A DNA stretch of 64,000 nt from Flavobacterium aerium (GTDB lineage Bacteria; Bacteroidota; Bacteroidia; Flavobacteriales; Flavobacteriaceae), in contig NZ_JARQWR010000005.1 in the NCBI RefSeq assembly GCF_030766725.1, forward strand, positions 124,001-188,000. The letters run 5' to 3'. The notes beneath the pieces were generated by a model, which did not search any database, was not told the origin of the DNA, and saw nothing but the letters and a program-made list of their open reading frames with translations. Shown piece by piece: positions 1 to 10,200 of this stretch. Position 1 is the stretch's first letter. Each line of letters begins with the position of its first letter. A program made the translations under genes and the position numbers.

Positions 1-2369
1 CAGAGGATGGGATTTCATACCAATCCCTACAAACATCCCATGCTTTTCATTCAAGTATGATGAGGCCAATAGAAGAAGAGTTCACGAATTTTATGGAAAC
101 TATTACAATTCATACACCAAAAATTCCTTATATCTCGAATGTTAGTGGAAAATCAATAACTATAGAAGATCTAAATCAAAAAAGTTATTGGTCAGACCAT
201 ATTAGAAAAACGGTTCGATTTGAAGAAGGATTAGAGAATATAGTTAGTCAGGATCATGTCGTTTTAATAGAAGTTGGACCAGGTTCTACCTTGTATAATT
301 TTGCAAGATCCTATGCGAGGCAATCAGAAACTATCCGAGCCTGTAATGTGGTAAGACACCCAAAGGAAGAAGAGAATGATACGAGCTATTTTTTAAATGG
401 AATCGGAAAGCTATGGACATTTGGAGTACCGATTCCATGGAACGAGTTCCATGGAAATACCCCACGACATAAAATTTCAATGCCAACGTATGCTTTTGAA
501 CCAGTAGTGTACTCGGTAGCAGAAAATTTAAATGAGTTATTATCGCAAGATATCTTCAGTAGGGAAATCCGTAAAAATAGTGAGATAAGCCAATGGTTCT
601 ATCAACCCACTTGGAAGAGAGATAATCGGGTTACGATATGCGAGCAGGTAAATAAAGAAGACTGGTATATTGTTTTTCTCAATGATAACAGCTTTAGTAG
701 ATTACTAATAAATGAGCTTGCAAAGACAACCACAAATATTATAACAGTATATGCAGGAAATGAATTTGTAAAAGTATCCGATACAAGCTATGAAATAGAT
801 CTTGGAAATTCGGCAGATTATCAAAGAATATTTGATGGCTTATCAAGCAATACTATTCACCCTAAACATATTATTCAGCTCTTGAATATCAATTCAGTAA
901 GACAAGAGAATGATAGGTTAGAGAAACAACAAGGATTCTATAGTTTATTGTATATCGCAAAAGCTCTTACAGGCATAAAAGAAAGAGTAAATGTATCCGT
1001 TGTGACGCAAGAATTACACAAAGTTTTTGGCAACGAAGATTCTCCTGCTTTAGTTTCTTTAATTGAAGGAATCCTACCTGTAATTTCTCAAGAAAATCCA
1101 GAATTACAAACCAGAAACATCGATGTAAGAGTTAGTGAAGCAAATACTGATACAGTTTTACAATTAGTAAGAGAAATTCAAGATGTTACACCGGATCGAT
1201 TTGTGGCTCATAGGCTAGAAAACAGATGGGTGAAAGTCTACGATCGAATAGATGTAAGTAATAATATACCGGTAACAAGCTCGAAGATAAAAAACAAGGG
1301 CGTATACCTAATTACAGGAGCCTTAGGTGAGTTAGGTTTTGTATTGGCAGAATATCTACTTGAAAAATATGATGCCTCTTTAATTCTAACAGGTAGGACA
1401 TTCGTTAGTGAAAAGGATCAAGACCTCACAAAATATAATCGTTTACAATTACTTCTTGAGAAAGGTAATGTAGCTTACTTTAAAGCAAATGCTTCAGACA
1501 AATCAGGTATGTTAACGGCTCTAAGCCAAGGAACTGCAATTTTTGGAGAAATTCAAGGAATCTTCCACACAGCAGGTGTGATAACAGGCCCTTCTATCAG
1601 ACGCGGAATTCATTTATTAAAAGAGGAAGAAAGTGAGATTCAATTTGAAGCGAAAGTAAAAGGAGTGGAAGTTTTGATGGATCTTTTTAAGGATCAGCCC
1701 CTTGATTTTTGTGTCTTTACCTCTTCATTAGCCACCGTGATTGGAGGGAAAGAATTTGCAGCTTATGCAGCGGCCAATGCGTATATGGACTATGTTGCCA
1801 ATGCACAATGTATAAAAAATAGTATCAGTATAAATTTTGATGGATTAAGTTTTAATGGAGAAACAGAAGAATTAGTATTAGACCCTTCAGAACTTATTGA
1901 AGTTATAGAACATTCGCTCTCAAGGTTATCGGCTAGTCAATTAGTGATCTCAGTTGGAGATTTAGAAAAAAGAATTCAAAGATGGGTTGCTCCAGCAACT
2001 GCTAAGAAAGAGATTATGGAAAAAGAGCTATTGAAGGTAACCACTCATACAATAGACAGGAGTTCATTATCGACACCTTTTGCAAGACCAGAGACAGAGA
2101 CAGAGAACAAACTATACAATTTGTTTGAAGAGTTTTTTGAAATAAAAGGAATTGGGATAGACGATGATTTTTTTGAAATGGGAGGAGATTCTTTAAAAGC
2201 GATGACCATATCCAATAGTATTCATAAGATATTCAATGTGGAGTTAAACCTTAAAGACTTCTTCATGAACTCTACGATTAGAAACTTGTCCAAAGAAATT
2301 GATTTTAATATTCAAATTAAAGACAATAAAGAGGTAGTTGCAAGTACTAAATTTGAAGATATCATATAA
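1..2369 (+). CDS. Type I PKS C-terminal part (AT end-KR-ACP), 5' partial
   Basis: This is the end of a modular PKS subunit cut by the left window edge. The frame is open from base 3, and the residues before the first ATG (57) already contain the acyltransferase motif TSHAFHS, so ATG 57 is not the true start. HAFH is the motif typical of malonyl-CoA-specific AT domains. A ketoreductase follows at about 1297-1890, with nucleotide-binding TGALGELG and an intact SSLA...YAAAN active site (Tyr codon at 1764). An ACP follows, with its phosphopantetheine serine at 2190 (GGDSL). No DH or ER is seen, so a beta-hydroxy product is expected. The tail ends in acidic-hydrophobic FEDII. The stop overlaps the next start by one base (TAATG). 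The DNA matches 29424-31792 base for base as far as I can read, so it duplicates the end of the 3642-residue protein there. Domain calls are secure; the missing upstream part is unknown. Confidence 0.95.
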   Translation, partial: EDGISYQSLQTSHAFHSSMMRPIEEEFTNFMETITIHTPKIPYISNVSGKSITIEDLNQKSYWSDHIRKTVRFEEGLENIVSQDHVVLIEVGPGSTLYNFARSYARQSETIRACNVVRHPKEEENDTSYFLNGIGKLWTFGVPIPWNEFHGNTPRHKISMPTYAFEPVVYSVAENLNELLSQDIFSREIRKNSEISQWFYQPTWKRDNRVTICEQVNKEDWYIVFLNDNSFSRLLINELAKTTTNIITVYAGNEFVKVSDTSYEIDLGNSADYQRIFDGLSSNTIHPKHIIQLLNINSVRQENDRLEKQQGFYSLLYIAKALTGIKERVNVSVVTQELHKVFGNEDSPALVSLIEGILPVISQENPELQTRNIDVRVSEANTDTVLQLVREIQDVTPDRFVAHRLENRWVKVYDRIDVSNNIPVTSSKIKNKGVYLITGALGELGFVLAEYLLEKYDASLILTGRTFVSEKDQDLTKYNRLQLLLEKGNVAYFKANASDKSGMLTALSQGTAIFGEIQGIFHTAGVITGPSIRRGIHLLKEEESEIQFEAKVKGVEVLMDLFKDQPLDFCVFTSSLATVIGGKEFAAYAAANAYMDYVANAQCIKNSISINFDGLSFNGETEELVLDPSELIEVIEHSLSRLSASQLVISVGDLEKRIQRWVAPATAKKEIMEKELLKVTTHTIDRSSLSTPFARPETETENKLYNLFEEFFEIKGIGIDDDFFEMGGDSLKAMTISNSIHKIFNVELNLKDFFMNSTIRNLSKEIDFNIQIKDNKEVVASTKFEDII

Positions 2370-2647
2370 TGAAAGGATTTATAAAAGAATTATTTGAGCA
2401 AGGGATACACATTACATGCGATAATGGTAATCTTAAGATTAATCATGATGGAAATCTTACTGATGTAATCAAGGAAAATATACGTGATAATAAAGAAGCG
2501 ATATTGGCTTTTTTTAATGATAATAATACGCAAGATCGTTATACAAGTATTGAAAGTATAGCTGTTCAAGAAAGCTACCCATTATCATCTGCTCAATATC
2601 GATTATGGATATTAAGTCAGTTTGAGGGAGGATCAGAAGCCTATAAT
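1..2647 (+). repeat. Long perfect direct repeat, copy 1 (at window edge)
   Basis: These bases match 29424-32070 at a constant offset of 29423 with no difference that I could find. The repeat covers the AT end, KR, ACP, the TubC-like docking domain and the first residues of the next condensation domain. It ends sharply at 2647/32070, inside codons for the conserved EAYN stretch of the C domain, after which the two genes diverge to ordinary paralogue similarity. Its left limit is unknown because the window begins inside it. Confidence 0.93.
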
Positions 2648-5600
2648 ATGCCAAGTTCTCTTTTTATAAAAATTGAAAATTTGGAAATCTTTAAAAAAGC
2701 AATTTATGCTGTTATTGATCGTCATGAAATACTTAGAACAGTATATAAAAAAGATGAAAATGATACGTTAAAACAATGGGTTTTAACCCCTGAAGAAGTT
2801 GCTGTTAAAATTGAAAAGAAAGATTTTACTACAATTCCAAACGGACAAGCAGCAGCCAATAAATTTATACAAGAAGATGCATTTAAGCCTTTTGATCTTG
2901 AAAATGGTCCATTAATTCGTATTTGTTTATTACAACTCACAGAAACAGATTTTATATTTTATTACAATATGCATCATATCATCAGTGATGGTTGGTCGTT
3001 GAATATTCTTAATAGAGATTTAATGCTTTATTATGAGTCTTTTAAAAATAATTCGATTCCTTCATTACCCGTATTGAAGATTCAATACAAAGACTATGCA
3101 GCATGGCAATTAGGGCAATCAGATGAAGAAGTAATAAATGATAAACTATATTGGCTTGATCAATTTCAAGGGGAATTGCCTGTACTCGAATTACCAAGTA
3201 GTCAATTACGTCCTTTAATTAAAACACATAACGGTCACGGTCTAGCAGCAGATATCAATGCAGAAACCGTTCAAAAACTTAGGAGTTATGTAAAAGAAGA
3301 AAAAGGAAGTTTATTTATAGGATTATTAACCGTTTTAAATATTCTTTTGTATAAATATACAGCGCAAAAAGATATTATTTTAGGAACTGTAACTGCTGGT
3401 AGGAACCATATTGATTTAAAAGATCAGATAGGATTGTACGTAAATACATTGGCATTACGTAATCAGGTAAATCCTGAAATGTCTTTTCATAATCTCTTTC
3501 AAGAAGTAAAGAAAAATACATTCACAGCTTATAACCATCAAATGTATTCATTTGATAAATTGGTTGAAGATTTAAATCAATCTATAGATCTGAGTAGGAG
3601 TCCTTTATTTGAAATTCTAGTATCCCTTCAAAATATTGGAGACCGTCAAGCAAAAGGAGTAATAAAAGGAAAAAATGAAATTCAGGATTTAGGAACTTGC
3701 CCCTCAAAATTTGATTTATCGATCACTTTTGAAGAAGTTGGAGATGGTTTATCATTTTTTGTGATTTACAATAAAGATGTGTACGAAATGGAAATGATGA
3801 AACAATTTATGAATCATTTCAAATCAATATTAGAACACGTTGTAAATACACCAAAACTAAAACTAAAAGATATCGATTATCTTTCTTTAACTGAAAAGAA
3901 CATAATTAAAAATGAATTCAATGCGAATACATTAAATTACAATTTGGATGAACATGTTATTGCTCTTTTTCAAAAGCAAGTAGCAAAAACACCAAATAAG
4001 ATTGCAGTAGTTTATGGTAATAAAACATATAGTTACAAAGAATTAGATATAGTAAGTAATCAATTTGCAAATTATCTAAAACAAGAATACACGATAAAAG
4101 AAGGCGATCTTATAGGAATTAGAATACCAAGAGATGAATGGCTTTTGATCTCTATTTTAGGGATTTTTAAAGTAGGAGCAGCATATGTTCCAATGGATAT
4201 CAATTACCCAGAAGAACGAATTCAATATATAGAAAAAGATAGCGCTTGTAAATTAATCATTACATCAGCTATGATTACTAATTATAAAAGCAATAGTGAT
4301 ATTATAGATAATACTATTGAAACTAGCATAACTGCAAATTCAGTAGCCTATATTATTTATACTTCAGGTTCAACAGGAGTTCCAAAGGGAGTTGTTTTGA
4401 CACATACCAATCTAACTTCTTTTTTGAATTGGAGCATGGAAGAATTTAAAAACACCGATTTTGATATTTTATATGGAGCAACTTCTCATTGTTTTGATTT
4501 ATCTGTTTTTGAAATGTTTTACCCTTTATGTATAGGGAAAACAATCAGACTTCTTGAAAATGGTTTAGTTATTCCAGAATACATAAGTAAAGACGAAAAA
4601 ATATTGATAAACACGGTCCCTTCAGTAGTTAGTAACTTATTAAAATCGCAAATATCTTTTGAAAACGTAGTTGCATTAAATATGGCGGGAGAGCCAATTC
4701 CAATTGTATTGAGTAATGCATTAGTACAATTTCCAATGGAAATTAGAAACCTATACGGGCCATCGGAAGATACTACTTATAGTAGTTGTTATAAAATAAC
4801 AAATACACATACACATTCGCTTCCTATAGGAAAACCTGTAGCAAATACGCAATTTTATATTGTATCCGATACATTATTGATGCAGCCAATCAGAGTAACT
4901 GGAGAGCTTTGTATATCAGGAGATGGTTTAGCAAAATACTATTTGAATCAAGATGAATTAACCAAAGAAAAATTTATACCAAATCCATTTGATGCTGGCA
5001 AATTAATGTATAAAACGGGAGATTTAGGATACTGGATGCCAGACGGAAATATTGGTTTTATCGGAAGAAAAGATCATCAAATAAAAATTAGAGGATATCG
5101 TGTAGAGTTGGGTGAAATAGAACATATTTTAGAAGAAGAAGTCAATATAGAGCGAGCAGTAGTATTAGTTAAAGAAATAGGAGGCGAAAAACTTTTAGTT
5201 TCTTACTTAGAAGGAACAACAATAGATATTGAAGTTGTTTGGGACAAGTTAGCTAAGAAACTACCAAATTATATGTTACCTACACATTATTGTTTATTAG
5301 ATAAAATGTTATTATTACCTAATGGTAAAATTGCAAAAAATGCATTGCTAACTTTAGAAATTCAACCCATAAAAACCTCAGTCTATTCTGCGCCAACTAC
5401 AGAGATCGAACGACAAGTAGTTGAAGTATGGGAAGAAATATTTAAAACTAAACATATAGGGATTAATGACAACTTTTTTGAATTAGGAGGGAACAGTCTA
5501 TCCCTTATAGGGCTAGTAAACAAATTACATAAAAGGTTTAATTGTAAAATTGAGTTACAAAAAATATATTCTCATAGAACGGTTGCAAAACAAGCTTTAT

Positions 5601-7054
5601 TGGTAAGTGAACACAAGAAAAGTACATATACCGAAATTGAGAGAATTGAAGAGAAGGAAAACTATTCAGTTTCATTAATGCAAGAACGACTATTACTTTT
5701 AAGTAATATGGATGGAAGTGCAACGGTTTATAACATGCCAACATTTATTATTTTAAATGAGTCGGTTATTATTGATGATTTTAAGAAGGCTATACATTCT
5801 GTAATTGAAAGACATGAAATATTAAGAACAACATTCAAGCTAGATGAAAATGGTACTTTTAAACAATGGATACAACCAAATGAAGAAGTTGAATTCAAAA
5901 TAGATATTCAAGATTTCAGAGAACTTTCCAATGCAAATGAAACAGCTATTAATTACATCAACTTAAGTAATCAGAAGCAATTTGATTTAGATAAAGGGCC
6001 TTTATTAAGTGCCAGTTTATTAAGAATATCCAACAATGAATATGTTTTTTATTACAATATGCACCATATCATTAGCGATGGTATATCAATGAAAATACTA
6101 TCACAGGATACAATGAATTTTTATAATGCATATGTGAATAAAACGAGTCCCGATCTTCTACCTTTAAAAATACAATATAAAGATTATGCAGAATGGCAAC
6201 GCAAACGATTTGAAAATGGAGATTTTGATAAAAATAAATCATACTGGTTAAGTGTATTCAAAGAAAATATACCACAATTGAATCTTTTGTTTTCGGCAGA
6301 GAGACCTAGAATAAAAACATATAATGGAAGCACCATAAGCGCTAAAATAGAAGGAGAAACTTTAAATAAGTTCCTAGCATTAACAAAAGATACCAATACC
6401 ACAATATTCATGCATTTAATGTATGTATACGGCATTATATTAAATAAACATTCTAACCAAAAAGAATTTATAATAGGAAGCCCAGTATCTGTGAGAGTTC
6501 AAGAAGAACTGAGTAATCAAATAGGCTTTTATACAAATACTTTAATTTATAAGATTCTCATCAATAAAAAAGATAGCTATATGCATGCATTGGCTGAATT
6601 TAAAAATTATGTATTAGAAAACTTTGAGCATAGGGAATATCCATTTGATTTATTAGTAGAAAATTTAAATCAAGGGAAAGACTTTTCTAGAAATCCATTA
6701 TTTGATGCGATGTTAGTCGTTAATGACCAAGATGGAATAAATTCTGAAGTTGTTCAAACCACTACCAGTATTGCTTATAAAGATGAAAAAGTAAGAAGTA
6801 AATTTGATATTACATTCGCTTTTGAAATCTATAATGATGAAATTAATTGCAATGTAGTCTTCAATACAGATTTATATAAAAAGACCTCTATAGAAAATAT
6901 GTTAACAGATTATATGGATTTAATTGCATTAGTAGTTAATGACCCTTCATTAACAGTCAATGAATATGCTAATACCATAATGAAGGATAGTGATTTTCAA
7001 GAGCACGATTCATTTTTTAATGAGATGATGAAAGATATGAATACGAGCTATTGA
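2369..7054 (+). CDS. NRPS, docking-C-A(Ala)-T-C
   Basis: This 1561-residue NRPS begins with a TubC-type N-terminal docking domain (residues 1-50) that should receive the acyl chain from the upstream PKS. Condensation domain 1 (about 65-495) has an intact HHIISDG motif (H202-H203, D207). The adenylation domain (about 515-1000) has TSGSTG near residue 665 and FDLS with Asp at 709. The pocket read by eye is D-L-F-N-N-A-L-T-Y, which matches the alanine code I remember for cyanobacterial and fungal enzymes. The carrier serine is S1043 (GGNSL). A second condensation domain (about 1090-1530, H1232-H1233) ends the protein with no A domain behind it. The following protein begins with an A domain, so that module is split between C and A. 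The first 93 residues are encoded by the long repeat and are shared with the protein at 31792. The one-base overlap with the PKS gene implies translational coupling. Substrate prediction is an inference. Confidence 0.93.
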   Translation: MKGFIKELFEQGIHITCDNGNLKINHDGNLTDVIKENIRDNKEAILAFFNDNNTQDRYTSIESIAVQESYPLSSAQYRLWILSQFEGGSEAYNMPSSLFIKIENLEIFKKAIYAVIDRHEILRTVYKKDENDTLKQWVLTPEEVAVKIEKKDFTTIPNGQAAANKFIQEDAFKPFDLENGPLIRICLLQLTETDFIFYYNMHHIISDGWSLNILNRDLMLYYESFKNNSIPSLPVLKIQYKDYAAWQLGQSDEEVINDKLYWLDQFQGELPVLELPSSQLRPLIKTHNGHGLAADINAETVQKLRSYVKEEKGSLFIGLLTVLNILLYKYTAQKDIILGTVTAGRNHIDLKDQIGLYVNTLALRNQVNPEMSFHNLFQEVKKNTFTAYNHQMYSFDKLVEDLNQSIDLSRSPLFEILVSLQNIGDRQAKGVIKGKNEIQDLGTCPSKFDLSITFEEVGDGLSFFVIYNKDVYEMEMMKQFMNHFKSILEHVVNTPKLKLKDIDYLSLTEKNIIKNEFNANTLNYNLDEHVIALFQKQVAKTPNKIAVVYGNKTYSYKELDIVSNQFANYLKQEYTIKEGDLIGIRIPRDEWLLISILGIFKVGAAYVPMDINYPEERIQYIEKDSACKLIITSAMITNYKSNSDIIDNTIETSITANSVAYIIYTSGSTGVPKGVVLTHTNLTSFLNWSMEEFKNTDFDILYGATSHCFDLSVFEMFYPLCIGKTIRLLENGLVIPEYISKDEKILINTVPSVVSNLLKSQISFENVVALNMAGEPIPIVLSNALVQFPMEIRNLYGPSEDTTYSSCYKITNTHTHSLPIGKPVANTQFYIVSDTLLMQPIRVTGELCISGDGLAKYYLNQDELTKEKFIPNPFDAGKLMYKTGDLGYWMPDGNIGFIGRKDHQIKIRGYRVELGEIEHILEEEVNIERAVVLVKEIGGEKLLVSYLEGTTIDIEVVWDKLAKKLPNYMLPTHYCLLDKMLLLPNGKIAKNALLTLEIQPIKTSVYSAPTTEIERQVVEVWEEIFKTKHIGINDNFFELGGNSLSLIGLVNKLHKRFNCKIELQKIYSHRTVAKQALLVSEHKKSTYTEIERIEEKENYSVSLMQERLLLLSNMDGSATVYNMPTFIILNESVIIDDFKKAIHSVIERHEILRTTFKLDENGTFKQWIQPNEEVEFKIDIQDFRELSNANETAINYINLSNQKQFDLDKGPLLSASLLRISNNEYVFYYNMHHIISDGISMKILSQDTMNFYNAYVNKTSPDLLPLKIQYKDYAEWQRKRFENGDFDKNKSYWLSVFKENIPQLNLLFSAERPRIKTYNGSTISAKIEGETLNKFLALTKDTNTTIFMHLMYVYGIILNKHSNQKEFIIGSPVSVRVQEELSNQIGFYTNTLIYKILINKKDSYMHALAEFKNYVLENFEHREYPFDLLVENLNQGKDFSRNPLFDAMLVVNDQDGINSEVVQTTTSIAYKDEKVRSKFDITFAFEIYNDEINCNVVFNTDLYKKTSIENMLTDYMDLIALVVNDPSLTVNEYANTIMKDSDFQEHDSFFNEMMKDMNTSY

Positions 7055-7201
7055 TATTAAATATTCCGTTGCAACATAACATAAACCATATGTTTTATAA
7101 TAACCATGCCTTCTGTTAATTAATACAGTCTAAACTCTTTAAATAAAGTAATTAAGCCATTACTACCGGTTTAAGATTAAAACTATAAAATCATATTTAC
7201 A

Positions 7202-10200
7202 ATGAATAATAAAGTAGTACATAATATTTTTGAAAATATAGCACAGCTTAAAAAAGATGCTACTGCAGTGCAAACTGAAACGCTAAAGTTGTCTTATTTT
7301 GGATTAAATAAAGAATCCAATAAACTGGCAGATTTACTAATTAAAAGAAATATTGAAAAGGAGGATGTTGTTGCGGTATTTTTAAATGATTCTTTAGCAC
7401 AGATAATAGCTCTGCTTGGGATTTTTAAAACAGGAGCTATATATTTACCTATTGACCAAAAATACAATCAGAATCATTGGCATTCTCTTTATGAAAATAT
7501 TCAACCTAAAACAATAATCATAGCCGAAGATAATTTAAAACTTCTTTATGCCTACGATGAAATGTTTGTTTACGTCATCCCAGAAATTATTGTTGCTGCT
7601 ATAAATGATGTAGGAACAATGAGTTTCTATTATATGAAGCATTCTTCTTCAGGATACGAACGATTAGATGTAACATATAGATTATCTCATGAAAACCCTG
7701 AGGTTGAAATTGATGGAGAAGATGCAAACTATATCTTTTTTACCTCTGGGTCAACAGGAATGCCAAAAGCAGTATTGGGGAAACAAGAGAGTTTAAGTCA
7801 TTTTATCAATTGGGAAACAAGAGAGTTTAATATCTCTGAAAATGATAGAATCGGACAATTAACCTCGCTTTCTTTCGATGCATCTTTACGAGATATATTT
7901 TTAGCTCTTACTACTGGTGGATGTATTTGCATTCCAAGTAAGAATACAGTAGAGAATATTATTGAATTGAAAGATTGGCTAATCAAAATGAAAGTGACTG
8001 TCCTTCATACAATACCTACAATGTTACGTCTTTTACTTATCGAAAATAAGGTAAATCATGAAGATGTAAAACAGTTTGAAGATTTAAAATACTTACTGTT
8101 GGCTGGAGAAAAGCTATATAATAAAGACATTTTAGAATGGCAAAATAGATATGGGAATAACACTTGTATCATAAATCTTTACGGAACTACAGAAACAACA
8201 TTAGTCAAGACTTTTTTTCGCGTAAAATACCCTTTAGACGGTAATCCTTCAGATACAGTGAGTGCTGGAAAGCCAATATCTGATACAATGGTATTGATTT
8301 TAAATTCTAAAAATGAGTTATGCCGCATTAATGAAGAAGGTAGTATCTATATTAGAACGCCATACATGACTAAAGGATATTACAAAAATGAGGAACAAAC
8401 AGCAGAAAGATTTGTCCAAAATCCGCTAATTCCTAAAAAGGATATCATATATAAAACAGGAGATTTTGGTAAATATGATGCTAATAGAAATATACTTATT
8501 TTAGGACGAGAAGATGGATTGGTAAAAATAAATGGTGTTAGAGTAGATATCAATAACGTAGAGAAAACGATCGTTAAACTTGAAGAAATAAAAATGGTAA
8601 AATGCATACTTGATAAAGATGCAGAACATAATATTTCAATAGTTTGTTTTTTTATGTCGAATGATATAAATGAAAATGATGTAAGAGAACATTGTTTACA
8701 ATTCCTATCTCATTACGAAATTCCTTCTGTTTTTGTGAAGCTAAACGAATTTCCAATTAATTCAAATGGGAAAGTTGATACATCAGCTTTAGCGCAAATA
8801 TTAATTGCACAACCTGTAAATGAAGTAGAAAAAATTAAGCCAAGGAATGAAACAGAACAACTCTTAATTGATACTTGGAAAGACATATTGAATATAGAAA
8901 ATATAGGAATCGATGATAGTTTTTTCTTATTAGGAGGTAATAGCTTAAAACTAATTAAGCTTAAAATGAAGCTACATCAATTATTCAATGTCTCATTAAG
9001 TATAAATGATCTTTTTATAAAAAATAAAGTAGAGGAGCAGGCAAAACTCATACTTGAGTCAAAAACTTTAGAATTCAACAATATTGAAAGAATAACTTTA
9101 AGTGAAAATGGTTATATATTATCATCTGCTCAATATAGACTTTGGATTTTATGTCAGTTTGATGTGGCATCTAGGGCTTATAACATGCCCGTTTCTATGG
9201 AAATTGAAATACAAGATATAACTGCATTCGAAACAGCAATATACGCAGTTATTGATAGACATGAAATATTACGTACAATCTTTAAAAAAGATGAACAAGG
9301 TGAAGTAAAACAATATATAAAAGAAAGAAAAGAATTAAATTTTAAATTAACCTACAAGGATTTTCGTAATGAAAATAATAAGAATTCGACAATACAATCT
9401 TATATAGCAAATGATAATGATGAAGCTTTTGATTTAGAATGTGGTCCTTTAATTCGAATGAGCTTATTGCAATTCTCAGATAATTATTATGTTTTTTATT
9501 ATAACATACATCATATTATTTGTGACGCACAATCCATGGAAATTCTAAATAGAGATGTGGTTGCATATTATGAATCCTATTTGAATAAAAAGTTAGTTAC
9601 AATACCAAAATTACCAATACAATACAAAGATTTTTCAGCATGGCAATTGAAACAATTGAAAAACGATTCTTTTAATAAAAGTAAGCTATATTGGAAAAAC
9701 AAGCTCTCTGGTGAATTGCCAATATTAAATTTACCGCGCACTAAAAATAGACCTAAAAGCTTTACATTCAAAGGGAAACGATTAAGTACGATAATGAATG
9801 TAGATGATGTAGTTTTATTAAAAAGATATTGCCTTAATAATGATGGAACTTTATTCATGGGGTTATTGGCTGTCTGGAATATACTCTTTTATAAATATAC
9901 AAATCAGCAAGATATTATAATCGGCTCTTCTATAGCAGATAGACACCATGCAGATCTTAAAGACCAAATTGGATTTTACATCAATACATTACTATTACGA
10001 AACGAGATTGATGGTGCAATGAGTTTTAATGATTTTTTTACAGCTGTAAAAACAAATGTGATACAATCTTTTGATCATCAACAATTTCCTTTTGATGAAT
10101 TATTAAAAGACTTGTCTGTAGTTAGAGATACAAGTCGAAATGCTTTGTTTGACATTATGTTGACTTTGCAAACTATCGATGGTGAGAAAAGAGACCAAAC

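Noticed and set aside
57..2369. A complete 770-residue gene starting at ATG 57
   Set aside because: The frame is open to the window edge and the residues before that ATG are the AT motif TSHAFHS; the same residues lie deep inside the protein at 20864-31792.
2722..2940. Numerous minus-strand frames of 60-120 codons across the synthetase genes
   Set aside because: They lie antisense to well-supported domains, have no recognisable motifs and follow from the base composition of the coding strand.
7202..8800. Assigning an acidic amino acid to the D-A-R-H pocket because Arg and His also occur in Glu/methyl-Asp codes
   Set aside because: Only two pocket positions agree; the remainder is hydrophobic. 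Left unassigned.
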